This document shows positions 33,733-45,217 of a stretch of 64,000 nt of DNA, piece by piece (position 1 is the stretch's first letter; each line of letters begins with the position of its first letter). Under the pieces are notes generated by a model that saw only the letters and a program-made list of their open reading frames with translations, made no database searches and was not told where the DNA came from. Source of the stretch: Dendrocalamus latiflorus (Eukaryota > Streptophyta > Magnoliopsida > Poales > Poaceae); contig CM029654.1 in NCBI GenBank assembly GCA_017311315.1, forward strand, positions 10,537,448 to 10,601,447, written 5' to 3'. Made by a program: the position numbers and the translations under genes.

Positions 33733-36659
33733 TCACCCTTCGCGCGGTCCCGATGGGCCCGCGCCGCTGTTGGGACGCCGGGGAACTCCTTTGAGCCAGC
33801 GGAGGAGGTCCCCGCCCCCGTGTAGCGTGTGCTGCACCGCGACCCTGGCCGTGTCCTCCCTGACGTAGCCCCAAATCCGTCGGTGGAAATTTTGGAGGCC
33901 AGGATCGATGAAGCGGATAGCGTCCGACAGCGCCTCCGGCCGGGCAGGAAGATCTAGCTGGGGGTTCGCCAGCTCGTGGACATGTCTGCACCCATGAGTG
34001 TGGAGCATGGCAAGGGCGAGGCACGCGCCGAGGAAGCCGCAATGCTCGCCGAAGGTCTTCGCGCTGCGGAGAGCAACGCCGGCACCTTCCTCGACCAGCC
34101 CGAGCGTCTCCACCAAGTCCTCCGGCCCGTGGGTAGTGTCCGACACGTCGACGCACAGGTCCCGGAGGGCCTGGTTCAGAGACTCCATTGCCCTCCACGA
34201 CGACATGGACGCATTGTCCAAGGCGCCGTCCTTCTCCGCAAGGGACTCCACCAGCTAGGCCTTCTCTTCCTGCAGAGTGGCGATCTGCTGCAAAAAGGAG
34301 GTGCGTTCCTCCGCTGCGGCGCGCTGGACCTCCTCGGTCTCCTGCTGCGCGGCCGCCAGGGCGCCCTCCAGCACGTGAAGCTGTTCGTCCTTCGTGGCAT
34401 GGGCGTCGTCCGCAGCACGAAGATCGACCTCCAGGGCTCTCCGCTCCCGGATGCGGGCCTCATCTAGCGCGTGGCCAAGGACAAGCGTCTGGAAATACCA
34501 GAAAAAGTCAGCAGGTGCTCGACAGTGCTACCGCGAGCGCGCATACTTACCCTTATCTCCGAGGCCCGCAGTGCGAGCGCAAGGAGGTCCCCCTCGCACG
34601 ATGACAGCATCTGTTGGTCAAAGCCGTCACGGGCGCGCTCTGCGGCTGCATTAAAAGCGCGAATCGTCTCCGGGCGCGGGAGGAAGTCGGAGAGGACGAG
34701 CCCCGCCCCCGCCACGTCAGGGGCTGCGGAGGCGTCGGCCACGTCGACGGCGACAGCCGCCTGCAGGATACCCTGTACGGGGTCCGGCATGTTGCGCACA
34801 CCCCCGTTGCTCGATCCTTCACCGCGGCTGGGAGACTTCGTCTCGCCTGATGTCGACGGAATGAGCGAGCAAATCAGGGATAGTTTCGCGAAGTCGTGCG
34901 AGGAAAGGGAACTGCGCCTACCTTCTGCATCCCCCGTCGCGACAAGAGGTGCTTGTTCAACCGCCAGTCGGGAGGCGAGTACTCGGCGGGCGGTCGAGCA
35001 GACCTTTCGGCCGCAACGACCTCGTCGGGCGCCGCAGCTCCAAGCACAGGGCCGACAACGTTGTACCGCCCCCTCGAAGGCGAAGGAGGCCGGACCCGAA
35101 GGCGTTTCGCCTGCGGCTCCACAGGCGATTCTTCTGCGACGTTAGCAGCTGCAGCTCCCGTCGCGCCTTCGATCACTACCACCCCGGACACCTCCTCGAC
35201 GGCTGCCGTGGGTGGCAAAGCACCGCCGGGAGTGATGTCCTCCGCCGGGTTGGCAGGTTCCGGCACAACGAGAGGCGTACTCACGAGTTCAACAGCGTCG
35301 GCGGAGGAGGCCGCTAATGGGCTCGGGGCGACGCGCCTTCCCGAGCTGGTCCGGCCGGACCCATCGCCGGGCGAACTGGATGCGGCAACCTCGGAGCAAG
35401 CCCCCGCTTGGCTACCGCCACCACGACGGCTCGAAGCCCCCGCTTGGCTACCGCCACCACGACGGCTCGAAGCCCCATGTGGGAGCCTCCGCCGGAGCCT
35501 CCGCCGGCACCGCGCGCTCGGGCACAGCCATGCGCAGAACCTCGCACGTGCGGTTTATCCGCCCCTGCTTCGCCGTCTGGGTCGCTACCTCGCGCAGCTT
35601 GTGCTCCTTGAGCGTGTACGGGCCAAGGAACGTCACAACTGCGCGCTCGGTATCTTCTAGGCGAGCCACTGCATAAAAGGCAACAAGTTGGTCAGCCGGG
35701 GACTACACAGACAAACGGGTGCGCACCAACGCACTACGCGACTTACAAGGAGCGGAGGGCGGAAGCAGGCAAGACAATGACGGGCGCACCCCGTCCTCTC
35801 GGTCGTCGCCCCGTCGCCCGTACTTCCACCGGGCGGAGAGTGGCGCCACCCCGTACATTGTAAATTCTTCAGCCAAGTCGCGCATACTCAGCCGGCGTGC
35901 AACGCTAGCAAGCCTCCATAGCCTCCGTGCGTCATCAGCCTCCGGCTTCACACTTGGCGAGCTGTTGAACGAGATCGGCCCACCTCGGCATAGCAGGCCA
36001 CTCGTGCTAGTCACGACGTAATAAAACCACCGCCGTGACCAGCCGGATTCCCACCTCTCCAGATTGGCCGACGCAGGGGACAGCGTCGTACAGGACGCTA
36101 GTAGCACGAAATCCACGCAACCAAAGTTGGATACAACCCCCTCAACCTTCTTGGGTTGACAGCACGCGTCGTGCAGGATGGCGAACAGGCTCGCGCTAGG
36201 ACGCCGGCCTTCCGTCCGCGTAGCCCATGTAAAGACAGCCAGGCGGATTATGGCGTTGGGCGTCAACTGCGCTAGCTCCAACCCGTAGGTCCGAAGGACT
36301 TCGCCCACAAACGTCGTTGAGGGCATTCGAAGGCCGGCGTCGAAGAACGCGATGAAAACGATCGCCTCCATTTCCTGGGGCTTCGGCTCCGTCTCATCAC
36401 GGCGGGGTAGGCGAACCCCATCGCGCTCCTCGATCTTCCCTTCCCGTACAAGCCGCTGCAGCATCTCTTCAGTCACGCGGCTCCTCCCCAGCACACGGGA
36501 GCAACGACCCCCCGAGTGTTCCATGGCGTCCCACCGCTTGTCGCCACGCGAACGCCCCCGCAGCACCAGCTCGTAATCTTCGGAAGGGAAGGACAACTCG
36601 TCCCGGCTAGACGAGGAGCCACCGCCAGGATGGCGGGAGGCACCGTCATGGCCGGCCAT
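33733..36659 (-). pseudogene. Antisense extra gene of the Tat element (gypsy-type transposon domain), spliced
   Basis: Read on the minus strand from the ATG at 36659, the first exon encodes RDELSFPSEDYELVLRG, FFDAGLRMPSTTFVGEVLR and a WFYYV segment. This matches the 'putative gypsy type transposon' domain known from antisense genes of plant Tat elements. A 78-bp intron (35746-35669, GTAAGT..GCAG) joins in phase to a downstream exon. A second likely intron (34921-34847) follows. Later blocks are Ala/Glu-rich (34799-34464) and a helical LNQALRDLCVDVSD region (34251-33733). Stops and short duplications near 35404-35470 interrupt the frame. Its function is unknown. Confidence 0.8.
35404..35478 (-). 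repeat. 36-bp tandem duplication in the antisense gene
   Basis: The phrase CCCGCTTGGCTACCGCCACC with ACGACGGCTCGAAG occurs twice in direct succession, with a third partial unit. It produces repeated VVVAVAKRGL in one minus frame and a stop in the expected frame. Confidence 0.8.
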
Positions 36660-37220
36660 TGTTCTCTAAGATTAGGGCAGAAGGGCTATCAACGTGAAAT
36701 AAGCAGAGCTAGGTGACAGGCGAGATAGAGCGCCCCCACCACAGCCATGGCGCTTTATAAAGCCCGTTCGCCTCCTCCGCGACCAGAAGCGCAGCCAGAT
36801 TAAAAACCCCCAGCGGTTCGACTGCCCACAACTGAAAAGAACCACCGGCATCTGGAGGAGCGTGCCCGGTAGGTGGCCAGGCAGCGCACAACGTCAGCGC
36901 GCGACCAACACGCGTCCCGCTTGCCTAGGGAAGAGGTGAACGGCCGCGCTCACGCAACCGCTCACATCCCACGACGCACCAGGCATAAATCGCCGTGTGC
37001 CCCACCCACGGAAGGCAGACTGCGTGACGCGACAGCCTTCCCTCTGACAGGCCAGGCGTCGGCACGATTCCAGCCGCCATTAAAAGCGCACTACCCGACC
37101 GCGGGGCACAACCGTCCCGAAGTGCAGCGACATCAGCGACGCAAGGCCCATTCTCACTACAGCGTCAGCCGCGACCCCGACTCGGTCCCCAATACCGACC
37201 TCGGAGCCAAGAAGTCTGAC
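36660..37220. other. Spacer between antisense gene and repeat array
   Basis: GC-rich DNA with no supported gene. It includes the likely antisense promoter side (upstream of 36659 on the minus strand). No TATA box was firmly identified. Confidence 0.45.
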
Positions 37221-37224
37221 CTGG

Positions 37225-37973
37225 ACGGAGCGCGTGCGCGTCTACTTCGGCTAGGCGCCAGCTCCGCTGCCACCCGTTCGAAGGGTAGGGGACGGAGCGC
37301 CTTCGCGTCTATTTCGGCTAGGCGCCAACTCCGCTGCCACCCGTTCGAAGGGTAGGGGACGGAGCGCCTTCGTGTCTACTTCGGCTAGGCGCCAGCTCTG
37401 CTGCCACCCGTTCGAAGGGTAGGGGACGGAGCGCCTTCGCGCCTACTTCGGCTAGGCGCCAGCTCCGTTGCCACCCGTTCGAAGGGTAGGGGATGGAGCG
37501 CGTGTGCGTCTACTTCGGCTAGGCGCCAGCTCCGCTGCCACCCGTTCGAAGGGTAGGGGACGGAGCGCCTTCGCGTCTACTTCGGCTAGGCGCCAGCTCC
37601 GCTGCCACCCGTTCGAAGGGTAGGGGACGGAGCGCCTTCGTGTCTACTTCGGCTAGGCGCCAGCTCCGCTGCCACCCGTTCGAAGGGTAGGGGACGAAGC
37701 GCGCGCGCGTCTACTTCGGCTAAGCGCCAGCTCCGCTGCCACCCGTTCGAAGGGTAGGGGACGGAGCGCCTTCGCGTCTACTTCGGCTAGGCGCCAGCTC
37801 CGCTGCCACCCGTTCGAAGGGTAGGGGACGGAGCACGCGCGCGTCTACTTCGGCTATGCGCCAGCTCCGCTGCCACCCGTTCGAAGGGTAGGGGACGGAG
37901 CGCGTGCGCGTCTACTTCGGCTAGGCGCCAGCTCCGCTGCCACCCGTTCGAAGGGTAGGGGACGGCGCGCGTG
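37225..37973 (+). repeat. 67-bp tandem array, eleven copies
   Basis: The word AAGGGTAGGGGACGG starts at 37281, 37348, 37415, 37482, 37549, 37616, 37683, 37750, 37817, 37884 and 37951 (the fourth copy reads GGGGATGG): a spacing of exactly 67 bp with no indels. Each unit has CTTCGGCTAGGCGCCAGCTC and CCGTTCGAAGGG. Copies differ only by point changes, mainly in the GCG(C/T)GTGCG-type linker. Arrays before the 3' LTR are common in Tat elements. Confidence 0.97.
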
Positions 37974-38149
37974 CGTCTACCTCGGACGCAATTCGGGCAT
38001 CGGCTTCGGCTACGGTCTCAGCCCCCGGGACCCACTGCACATCGAAGCTCCGCAAGTTCGGAGAAGTTCGCAGGCCGCAGGGACGGAGGGGGCCAAAGGA
38101 CTGGCAACATGGCTTTGGCCCTGTGAAGCCTTTCACCATGAGAGGCTCC

Positions 38150-38395
38150 TGTTGTAGGGGTGGCCCCCACCTAAACCCAGCAGCCCTGTTAGAAGGTTAT
38201 AAGGCCCAGAATAGGCCATGTGTAATGACATAAGTGCCCCTGAAGGGGATACTCAGATGTAAGGGTATAACTGTAAAAGCACTCCTCATGTGTGTATATA
38301 TATGGAATACAGGCCATGGGAAAGCCCAAGCCATTACGATCACTCTTTCCCAACTCTCCACTACGATCTCTCTCTGTTTGGTCTGTAACACAACA
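38150..38395 (+). repeat. Gypsy 3' LTR
   Basis: A 246-bp copy of the 5' LTR with three substitutions. It ends CACAACA directly before the duplicated GGAAC. Confidence 0.95.
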
Positions 38396-38811
38396 GGAAC
38401 AAACCTGGGTTTTTGAAGAAGGGGTTGAAATTGGCGAGAAAGCAGTATCACCTCTGGTGCAAACCGAAAAGAGGGTGAGTTCCGGCAGGCAGGGGGAGAC
38501 TAAGAAGTAGAATAGAGTCTTAATGCGCCAACTTTTTTGGAAGGCTGTACGCATTCACAGCTAGCATCAAAGAAGAGGAAGCATAATCAATCTGCCAGCA
38601 AAGTTAAAAATGTTTTGGCCTTGATGTCAGCTGAGCACTTGGAGGTTGCTAATGATCCAATAATTGAGGCTTCCTCACACATGATTATGGACTCTACAAA
38701 AGTAGAATTTGACAATGGTAGTGATGGGAGCAATGATTTTCAAGGAAAAGAGATGCTGAAGAAACAAAAGAAGGAGAACACGGGGCTGCCTAAGTAGTCC
38801 TACGAGCAAAG

Positions 38812-40072
38812 ATGAGGATTATAAGTTGGAACCGTCGGGGACTCGGGAACCGATCGGCAGTTCATGGGCTTCTGAATTTGCAGAAGCTAGAGGATCTCGA
38901 CATCCTTTTCCTTAGTGAAACAAAGCTACCACAGGGGAGGATGGAAAATTTTAGGTGGCTCCTGGGTAACTAATATGGTAGTAAGGAATCCGGTTGGAAG
39001 GAGTGGAGGCCTTGCTCTGTTTTGGCGCAAAGGCATAAATCTTGATCTTCGAAGCATGTCAAAGCTCCACATTGATGCCAAAGTAAGGGAAGATGATGAC
39101 TTTACTTGGTAGTTGATTGGAATTTATGGTGAACCAAGGCAAGAAGAAAAGGAAAAAAACATAGAGGCCATTGAGGATTTTGAAGAATCAAATGGAAAGT
39201 CCATGGTTGTGTCTAGGTGACTTTAATGAAATTCTTTTTAGTCATGAAAAGGGAGGTCTGCCTATGCACAAAATGTTAGAATGATCTCAGGGCTTTGGCC
39301 CAACGGCCAAAACCCATCCCTTGATCGCGCCCTGATCGGGGGCGCCCAGCCCGTTTGGCTGGTGGGCCCCTGTCGCCAGCGCTATAAATACAGAGGTGGG
39401 GGCCGGGCGGCACGCATCACAAGGTTGACCGCGCCGCCGTCACCCCACCGACAAACCCTAAACCCGATCTGTTGAGGGGGCGCTCCAGCGACGGGAAGCT
39501 CCACCGTGCCATCAGTTTGCCGCCGCCCGGGACACGCCGCCGCCGAGGAGCCACGCACCTCTTCCCCGACCGTCGCTGCCCGTGCGCAGATCTTCACCAA
39601 CGAACCCGCGATGGCTGGATCTTCATCCTCTACACCGGACGGTTGGTACCTCTGCTCTCTCTCTCTCTGTGTATCACTTGAACCCGTATAGAACCCTCTA
39701 GATCTAAACCCTAGGAGACCCATAGATAAACACAAAAGTCTATGGACAATTTTAGGGAGGCCCTTGAATTTTGTCATCTCTCATACTTGGGGTTTGAGGG
39801 GGATCCTTTCACATGGAGGAACAATTGCTTTTTAGCTGCATGCTACATACAAGAACATCTTGATAGAGCAGTTGCCAACCAATACTGGTGGTGCAAATTT
39901 CCAAATGCCAAATTCATTCACGGTGATCCTCGCCATTTAGATCATTGCCTGATTATGGTACATGTAAATAGTGAGGGACTGTGGTCACAAAAGAAACACC
40001 CAGGTCAACAATTTCAGTTTGAAGCTCATTGGCTAGAAGAAGCTGATTGTGCGGACATTGTGGAAAAGGCCT
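38812..40072 (+). pseudogene. LINE endonuclease remnant
   Basis: It opens MRIISWNRRGLGNRSAVHG, the usual start of plant LINE endonucleases, and continues to ILFLSETKL. A stop near 38971 follows. The GDFNEIL catalytic motif is at 39216-39236. After the solo LTR the domain resumes at 39742 with DNFREALEFCHLSYLGFEGD and FTWRNN, and ends at about 40072 near a stop. It would nick target DNA to prime reverse transcription. Confidence 0.85.
39274..39732 (+). mobile_element. Solo LTR, 459 bp, with 5-bp target duplication
   Basis: It starts TGTTAGAATGATC, ends CCCATAGATAAACA, and is flanked by the direct repeat CAAAA (39269-39273 and 39733-39737). It carries GCTATAAATACAG near 39390, followed by a GC-rich leader. 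The LINE endonuclease reads on across the insertion once the block is removed. Confidence 0.88.
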
Positions 40073-40422
40073 AGGAATTGGCTTGTGTGCTGGAGCCAAA
40101 TTCCATGCACGATGTGCTAAGCCATGTGGCAAGCGAATTGAAGAGTTGGAACAAGAATGTGCTAGGCAGCATTGAGAAGCGAGTAAAAAGATAAAACAAG
40201 GATTGGAGAAGTGTAGAAGAGAACCAATCTCCCAACAAATAGTTGATAGAGAGTATTTCCTGTGATACAAATTGGATCGTTTAGAGGACCAAAAGGACAC
40301 CTACTGGAGGCAACAATCCCATGTAAATTGGCTACAAAAAGGGGATAGAAATACAAAATTTTTTCATGCTTTTGTTTCAGACTGAAGGAGAATAAATGCT
40401 ATTAAGAAATTGAAGCAATCTA

Positions 40423-41133
40423 ATGGGTACTGAAAACATTTTGCTAGACATTATTTCCCTGAATCAAAGTGCCTTCGTACCGGGCAGGTTGATCACAGAT
40501 AATGTGTTGATTGCTCATGAAGCCATACATTACTTACAGAACAAGAGGACTAGTCAAACATGTTTTGTAGCTATCAAACTTGACATGAGTAAAGCATATG
40601 ATAGAGTGGAGTGGTCTTTTCTGCGACAGATGCTCCAAAAGCTTGGTTTTTGCGAAGATTGGGTGAACCTTTTAATGAAGTGTGTTAGCACAGTAAGGTA
40701 CAGAGTTAAAATCAATAACAATTACATTGATATGATTATGCCAGAGAGGGCTTCGGTAGGGGGACCCCCCCTCTCTCCTTACTTATTTGTTATTTGTGCA
40801 AAAGCTCTCTCCGCAACGCTATGTGCAGCTGAGATGAGTAGCGAGATTGAAGGTATGCGAGTTTGTCAAGCGGCCCCAAGTTTGACACACCTCTTCTTCG
40901 TAGATGATTCATTGCTGTTACTCAGGGCTGATATGAAAAATGCACAAATGATAAAGCAAATTTTGGATAACTATGAAGCGTGTTCAGGCCAATCAATTAA
41001 TCATGATAAGTCAGCATTGATGTTTAGTGATAACACAAAAGACCAAGTGAAATATGCTTTCAAGGGGATTGTGCTAATTCAAAAGGAGGCAATGAATGGG
41101 AAATATTTAGGCCTTCTTGTGTTCATTGGGTGA
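40423..41133 (+). pseudogene. LINE reverse transcriptase remnant
   Basis: It has NQSAFVPGRLITDNVLIAHE, then AIKLDMSKAYDRVEW, a GGPPLSPYLF block and an active-site segment FFVDDSLLL. The usual FADD is FVDD here, with both aspartates kept. The N-terminal RT part is missing, because the sequence jumps from 40385 into this block. A later piece at 41202-41423 (PTYAISCFYLTKTFCDQL) is in another frame. Confidence 0.9.
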
Positions 41134-41684
41134 TCAAAAAACAAAACATTTGAATATATTAAGGAAAGGATGTGGAAACAGATTCAAGGTTGGAATGAAA
41201 ATTGTTATCTAAAGCTGGCAAAGAAACTCTTATCAAGGCAGTAGCTCAGGTTATACCTACTTATGCAATTTCATGCTTTTATTTAACGAAGACTTTCTGT
41301 GATCAGCTGTTAAGTTTGATTATTAACTTTTGGTGGGCTCAACAAGAGAAGGAACATAAAATCCACTGGCTCACAAAGGAGAAATTAATGATATCGAAGA
41401 AAAAAGGAGGACTGGGTTTTTGAGATCTGAATGGAGGCTCAATTTACACTCAGAATCTCTATGCACACAAGTCTTCAGGGCTAAGTATTTCCCTCATTGT
41501 AACATTTTCCATACTAAATCAAAGGAAGGTATGTCTTATGCATAGAGAAGTATTCTGAAGGGTATCAAACTATTGAAACATGGAATAATTTGGAGGATTG
41601 GCGATGGATACAAGGTGAATATATGGGCAAATCCCTGGTTACCCAGAGAGAGTCTAGACAGGTGGTGTCAAGAAGGGGAATAAC

Positions 41685-42332
41685 TTGAAACATAGGGTGG
41701 ATGAGTTAGTTGATCCTATCACTGGACAATGGGATACTAACCTTCTGCAACAAACTTTATGCACCAAAGATGTCAAGATTATACAAAGGATTCCGTTGAG
41801 GGATAATATGGATGATCACTTGGCTTGGTTCTATGATAAAAAGGGACGATTCTCTGTGAAATTAGCTTATAGGCTATTCATGCATATCCAAGACCAAAAT
41901 GCTGGCCAAGTGGGTTGTTCTGGAGTCGATCATACCATCTTTAAATGGAAGGTAGGGAGTTCTGGAGTCGATCATACCGTCTTTAGATGGAATTATATAT
42001 GTAATGATTGTATCCCTAACAATGTCAAGCACTTCATGTGGAGATTTGCACAAAATTGTCTGCAATTGCGTATGAATGTTAAAAGGAGAGGTGTTAACCT
42101 GGAAACTATTTGCCTAACGTGTGTCAGGCTAGATGAAGATGGAGGACATTTGTTTTTCAAATGTAAAGCTGTCCGACAATGTTGGAGATTGATGATGCTT
42201 GAAGAAGTCAGGCTGCAACTTATAGGGTGTCCTTCACCACAACATGTTGATAATGGTATTAATGCTGTAATCATTAAGGAAGCCAAACTTTTAATGATGA
42301 GTGACTTCAATGTTGTTGACATTGTTAGCGCA
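41685..42332 (+). pseudogene. LINE C-terminal zinc-binding domain
   Basis: It contains DHLAWFYDKKGRFSVKLAY and then CIPNNVKHFMWRFAQNCL, ICLTCVRLDEDGGHLFFKC, the zf-RVT region of plant LINEs. A 51-bp internal duplication (GTTCTGGAGTCGATCATACC occurs twice, near 41910 and 41960) disrupts the middle. Confidence 0.85.
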
Positions 42333-42598
42333 TGCTTCTGCATGTGATGTAGCTTCGTCTTCCACGTGCATACGACGCTACATCTCCTGCATGTGATGCT
42401 ACATCTTCAGACTGCATTGTCTTCCGCGTGCATGCGACGCTACATCTTCAGACTGCATGCGCCGTTTTGTCTTCGGCCTTCATGCGCCGCTCCTGCATGC
42501 ATGCGACGTTACGTCTTCTGTGACTGCGAGTATATATATGTGTATTGCTCTCTTAGATCAATTGAGATATCACGTATTGCCATTTGCATACGTTTTCA
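42333..42598 (+). repeat. copia-3 5' LTR
   Basis: It starts TGCTTCTGCATGTGATG and ends ACGTTTTCA just before the primer site. It contains repeated units with GTGCATGCGACGCTACATC and TTCAGACTGCATG, and TATATATATG near 42530 as a likely TATA region. Confidence 0.9.
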
Positions 42599-42608
42599 TG
42601 GTATCAGA
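42599..42608 (+). promoter_or_regulatory. copia-3 primer-binding site
   Basis: TGGTATCAGA directly after the LTR is the canonical sequence complementary to the 3' end of initiator methionine tRNA. Confidence 0.9.
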
Positions 42609-42675
42609 CGCAGGATCTCCTGCACGCTTCCGCCCTTCCCATTTCCAGCGAACCTACTCGCTGTTCTTCTCTTCG

Positions 42676-44047
42676 ATGGCCTCGCCCGTCGACGACGCCG
42701 CCGAGGCTGCGGCTGCCGCGGTCCGCGCCTCTCTTGCGCCCGCACCTGACGGCGCCAACGTCACGGCCTCCACTCTTGATGCCGCCGCCCTCGACGCTGT
42801 CGCCTCGGCCGCAGCTGCTGCCGTGCGTTCGGCCCTCTCCGGCGCTTCTTCTTCGACCTCGCCCGGTGTTGCTACGACGACGCCTGTCGCGCCTCCGGCC
42901 ACTACTGCCATTGTTGCCCAACTTGGACCGTCTTCCTCGACTTCCGACGCGATTGCCACCCTACATGCTCAGGCGGTGGCCGTCCTCAACGTCAAGGCGC
43001 TCGTCCCCGTTACCCTCGACCTGGCGGCCTCCAACTACTCCAAGTGGCGCGGCCTGATGCTCGTGGTTCTCAGCAAATATGCCCTCACTGATCACATCCT
43101 CGTCGATGCTCCGGAGCCTGGCTATCCGGACTGGGCACGCATGGACTGCGTTGTCCTCTCCTGGCTCTACGGCACTATTTCCGCGGAGCTTCTTGAACTC
43201 GTCATGGGTGCTGCGGTCACCGCGCGCATTGTATGGCAGGGGCTCGAGCACCAATTCCTCGGCAACATGGAGAGCCGCGCGCTGCACTTGGAAGCCGAAT
43301 TTCGCACATTCAGTCAAGGCGCCCTCTCCATCTCTGATTATTGCCGCCGCCTCAAAGGAATGGCTGATGCTCTTGCCGATCTCGACGAGACCGTCAGCGA
43401 CAGGACATTGGTTCTCACCACCCTTCGTGGCCTCAACAAACAGTACTCTCATATGGCCACCTTCCTCCCCATGCAGTGCCCCTTTCCAACCTTCATTGAA
43501 GCACGATCCCAACTTTTGCTCGAAGAAATCAACCGCTCCAAGCGCCCTACCGAGCAGCAGCAGCAGCTACCGACTGCGTTTGTCTCCGCCAGTCACCCCT
43601 CGGCCAGCCACGGTGGTGGTGCCAATAGAGGCTTTGGCGAAGGTAGCTTTGGCGGATCGACAAGTGGTGGTAACTCTTCTGCCAGCAGCAACAACAACAA
43701 CCGTCGTGGTCGGCGTCGCGCTGGCCAGAACGCCAGAGGCAACAACAATTTCTCCAACAGCAATGGCGGTCAAGGCTTCTCCAACAACAACCGTCACCAG
43801 GCACCGTGGCCTTCCCCCTACAATCCCTGGGCCGGGACGATTCAGATGTGGCCCGGCCCGCGCCCGCTTCTGGTCTACTAGGCCCTCGTCCAGATGCTCC
43901 CTTCGCTGGTGCAACGGGCCACCTTTCGCCAGCTCCTGCCACACGGACTGGGACACCCCTTGGCGGCACGACGCACTGGGACCAGCAAGCCTTGGTCAAC
44001 GCCTTCAACATGGCGACGCTACATCCACCACCGTCGGGTGAATGATA
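42676..44047 (+). pseudogene. copia-3 gag
   Basis: It opens at the ATG at 42676 (MASPVDDAAEAAAAAVRAS). An Ala-rich start is followed by the copia gag fold: NYSKWRGLMLVVLSKYAL, VWQGLEHQFLGNMESRAL, ISDYCRRLKGMADALADL. An Asn/Gly-rich low-complexity tail (SNNNNRRGRRRAGQN) follows. The frame closes at 43881, but a shifted frame carries the continuation toward the protease (43806-44045). No clear CCHC knuckle was seen. Confidence 0.88.
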
Positions 44048-45217
44048 TATGGATACGGGTGCCACTTCTCATATGACTTCGGATGCCGGTATTCTCTCCA
44101 TTGCCCACCCCCTAGCCACCATACTCCCTCCTTTATTGTTGTCGGCAATGGCCATTTACTCCCTGTTACACACACTGGTGCAGCTAGCTTTGCTACTCCT
44201 ACTTCTAACTTTCACCTTCACAATGTCCTTGTTACTCCCCAGCTTATTAAAAATCTTATCTCAATTCGTCAATTTACTATTGATAACTCTTGTTCCGTTG
44301 AGTTTGACCCCTTTGGCTTCTCTGTGAAGGATCTTCAATCCAAGAATGTGATCGCCAGGTGCAATAGCTTCGGACATCTCTACCCCTTTTGCCTCCGCCC
44401 GTGCGCGCCCGAAGTCCTTGTCGCCCACACCTCCTGCAACACCTTGTGGCACCGCCACCTCGGCCATCCCGGCAGTGAGGCCCTTTCACATCTCTCTAGC
44501 TATTACGGTATACCTTTAAATAAAGGCGAGACCGAGTCCATTTGTCATGCTTGTCAACTCGGCCGCCATGTTAGATTGCCTTTTTCTTCTTCTAGCTCTC
44601 GAGCCATTGCAAATTTTGATCTTATTCATTGTGACCTTTGGACCTCCCTTGTTATCAGTGTATCAGGCTACAAATACTACTTAGTCATTCTTGATGATTG
44701 CTCTCACTTTTTGTGGACTTTTCCAATGCGTCTTAAGTCTGACACTTTTACTACCCTTTCTAATTTTTTCTCTTATGTTCGCACCCAATTTGCCACCACC
44801 ATCAAGGCTGTTCAGTGCGACAAAGGCCGCGAGTTCGACAACTCCGCCTCCCGCTCCTTCTTCCTCTCCAATGGTGTCCACCTTCGCATGTCGTGTCCCT
44901 ACACTTCTTCCCAAAATGGCCGCGCCGAACGCATCATCCGCACTACAAACAACATCATACGCTCCCTACTTTTTCAAGCCAGCCTTCCTGCTGCCTATTG
45001 GGTCGAAGCCTTACACACTGCCACCTACCTCCTAAATCGACACCCAACCAAAACCTTGACCTTTCAGACACCCTACTTTGCTCTCCATGGCACACACCCA
45101 TCCTACGATCACCTCCGAGTTTTTTGGTTGCACTTGTTACCCCAATCTTTCTGCCACTGCCTCTCACAAATTGTTCCCGCGCTCCACTTTATGTGTCTTT
45201 TTGGGCTATTCTTCTGA
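44048..45217 (+). pseudogene. copia-3 protease and integrase
   Basis: The protease site MDTGATSHMTSD begins at 44049. The preceding codon, normally tryptophan in this motif, is TGA. The GAG-pre-integrase motif LWHRHLGHPG, a CHAC zinc pair, and integrase blocks IHCDLWTSL, VQCDKGREFDN and QNGRAERIIR follow. The frame is lost near 45120, after which GCTCYPNLS continues in another frame. Confidence 0.9.

Larger units (their letters stand above)
27586..38395 (+). mobile_element. Complete Ty3/gypsy Tat-lineage retrotransposon, 10.8 kb
   Basis: LTRs at 27586-27834 and 38150-38395 differ by three substitutions and 3 bp of indels. The 5-bp target duplication GGAAC is exact (27581-27585 and 38396-38400). 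Order is LTR, primer site, gag, protease, RT, RNase H, second RNase H, integrase, antisense gene, 67-bp repeat array, LTR. The second RNase H and the antisense gene between pol and the 3' LTR are features of the plant Tat lineage (established knowledge). Coding frames carry a few frameshifts and stops, so the copy is probably not autonomous. Confidence 0.96.
38401..42332 (+). mobile_element. LINE (L1-type) remnant
   Basis: Plus-strand order: a possible ORF1 tail (38537-38797), an AP-type endonuclease (38812 onward), RT (40423-41133), and a C-terminal zinc-binding domain (41685-42347). This is the standard layout of plant L1 LINEs. All parts are disrupted by stops and deletions, and a 459-bp solo LTR sits in the endonuclease. 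The 3' end is lost where copia element 3 begins at 42333. Confidence 0.88.

Noticed and set aside
37225..37973. Satellite array of unknown origin
   Set aside because: It is contained between pol and the 3' LTR of a complete gypsy element, a known place for such arrays.
42604..43512. Minus-strand open frames opposite copia-3 gag
   Set aside because: Shadow frames of an Ala-rich coding region; no features of a real gene.
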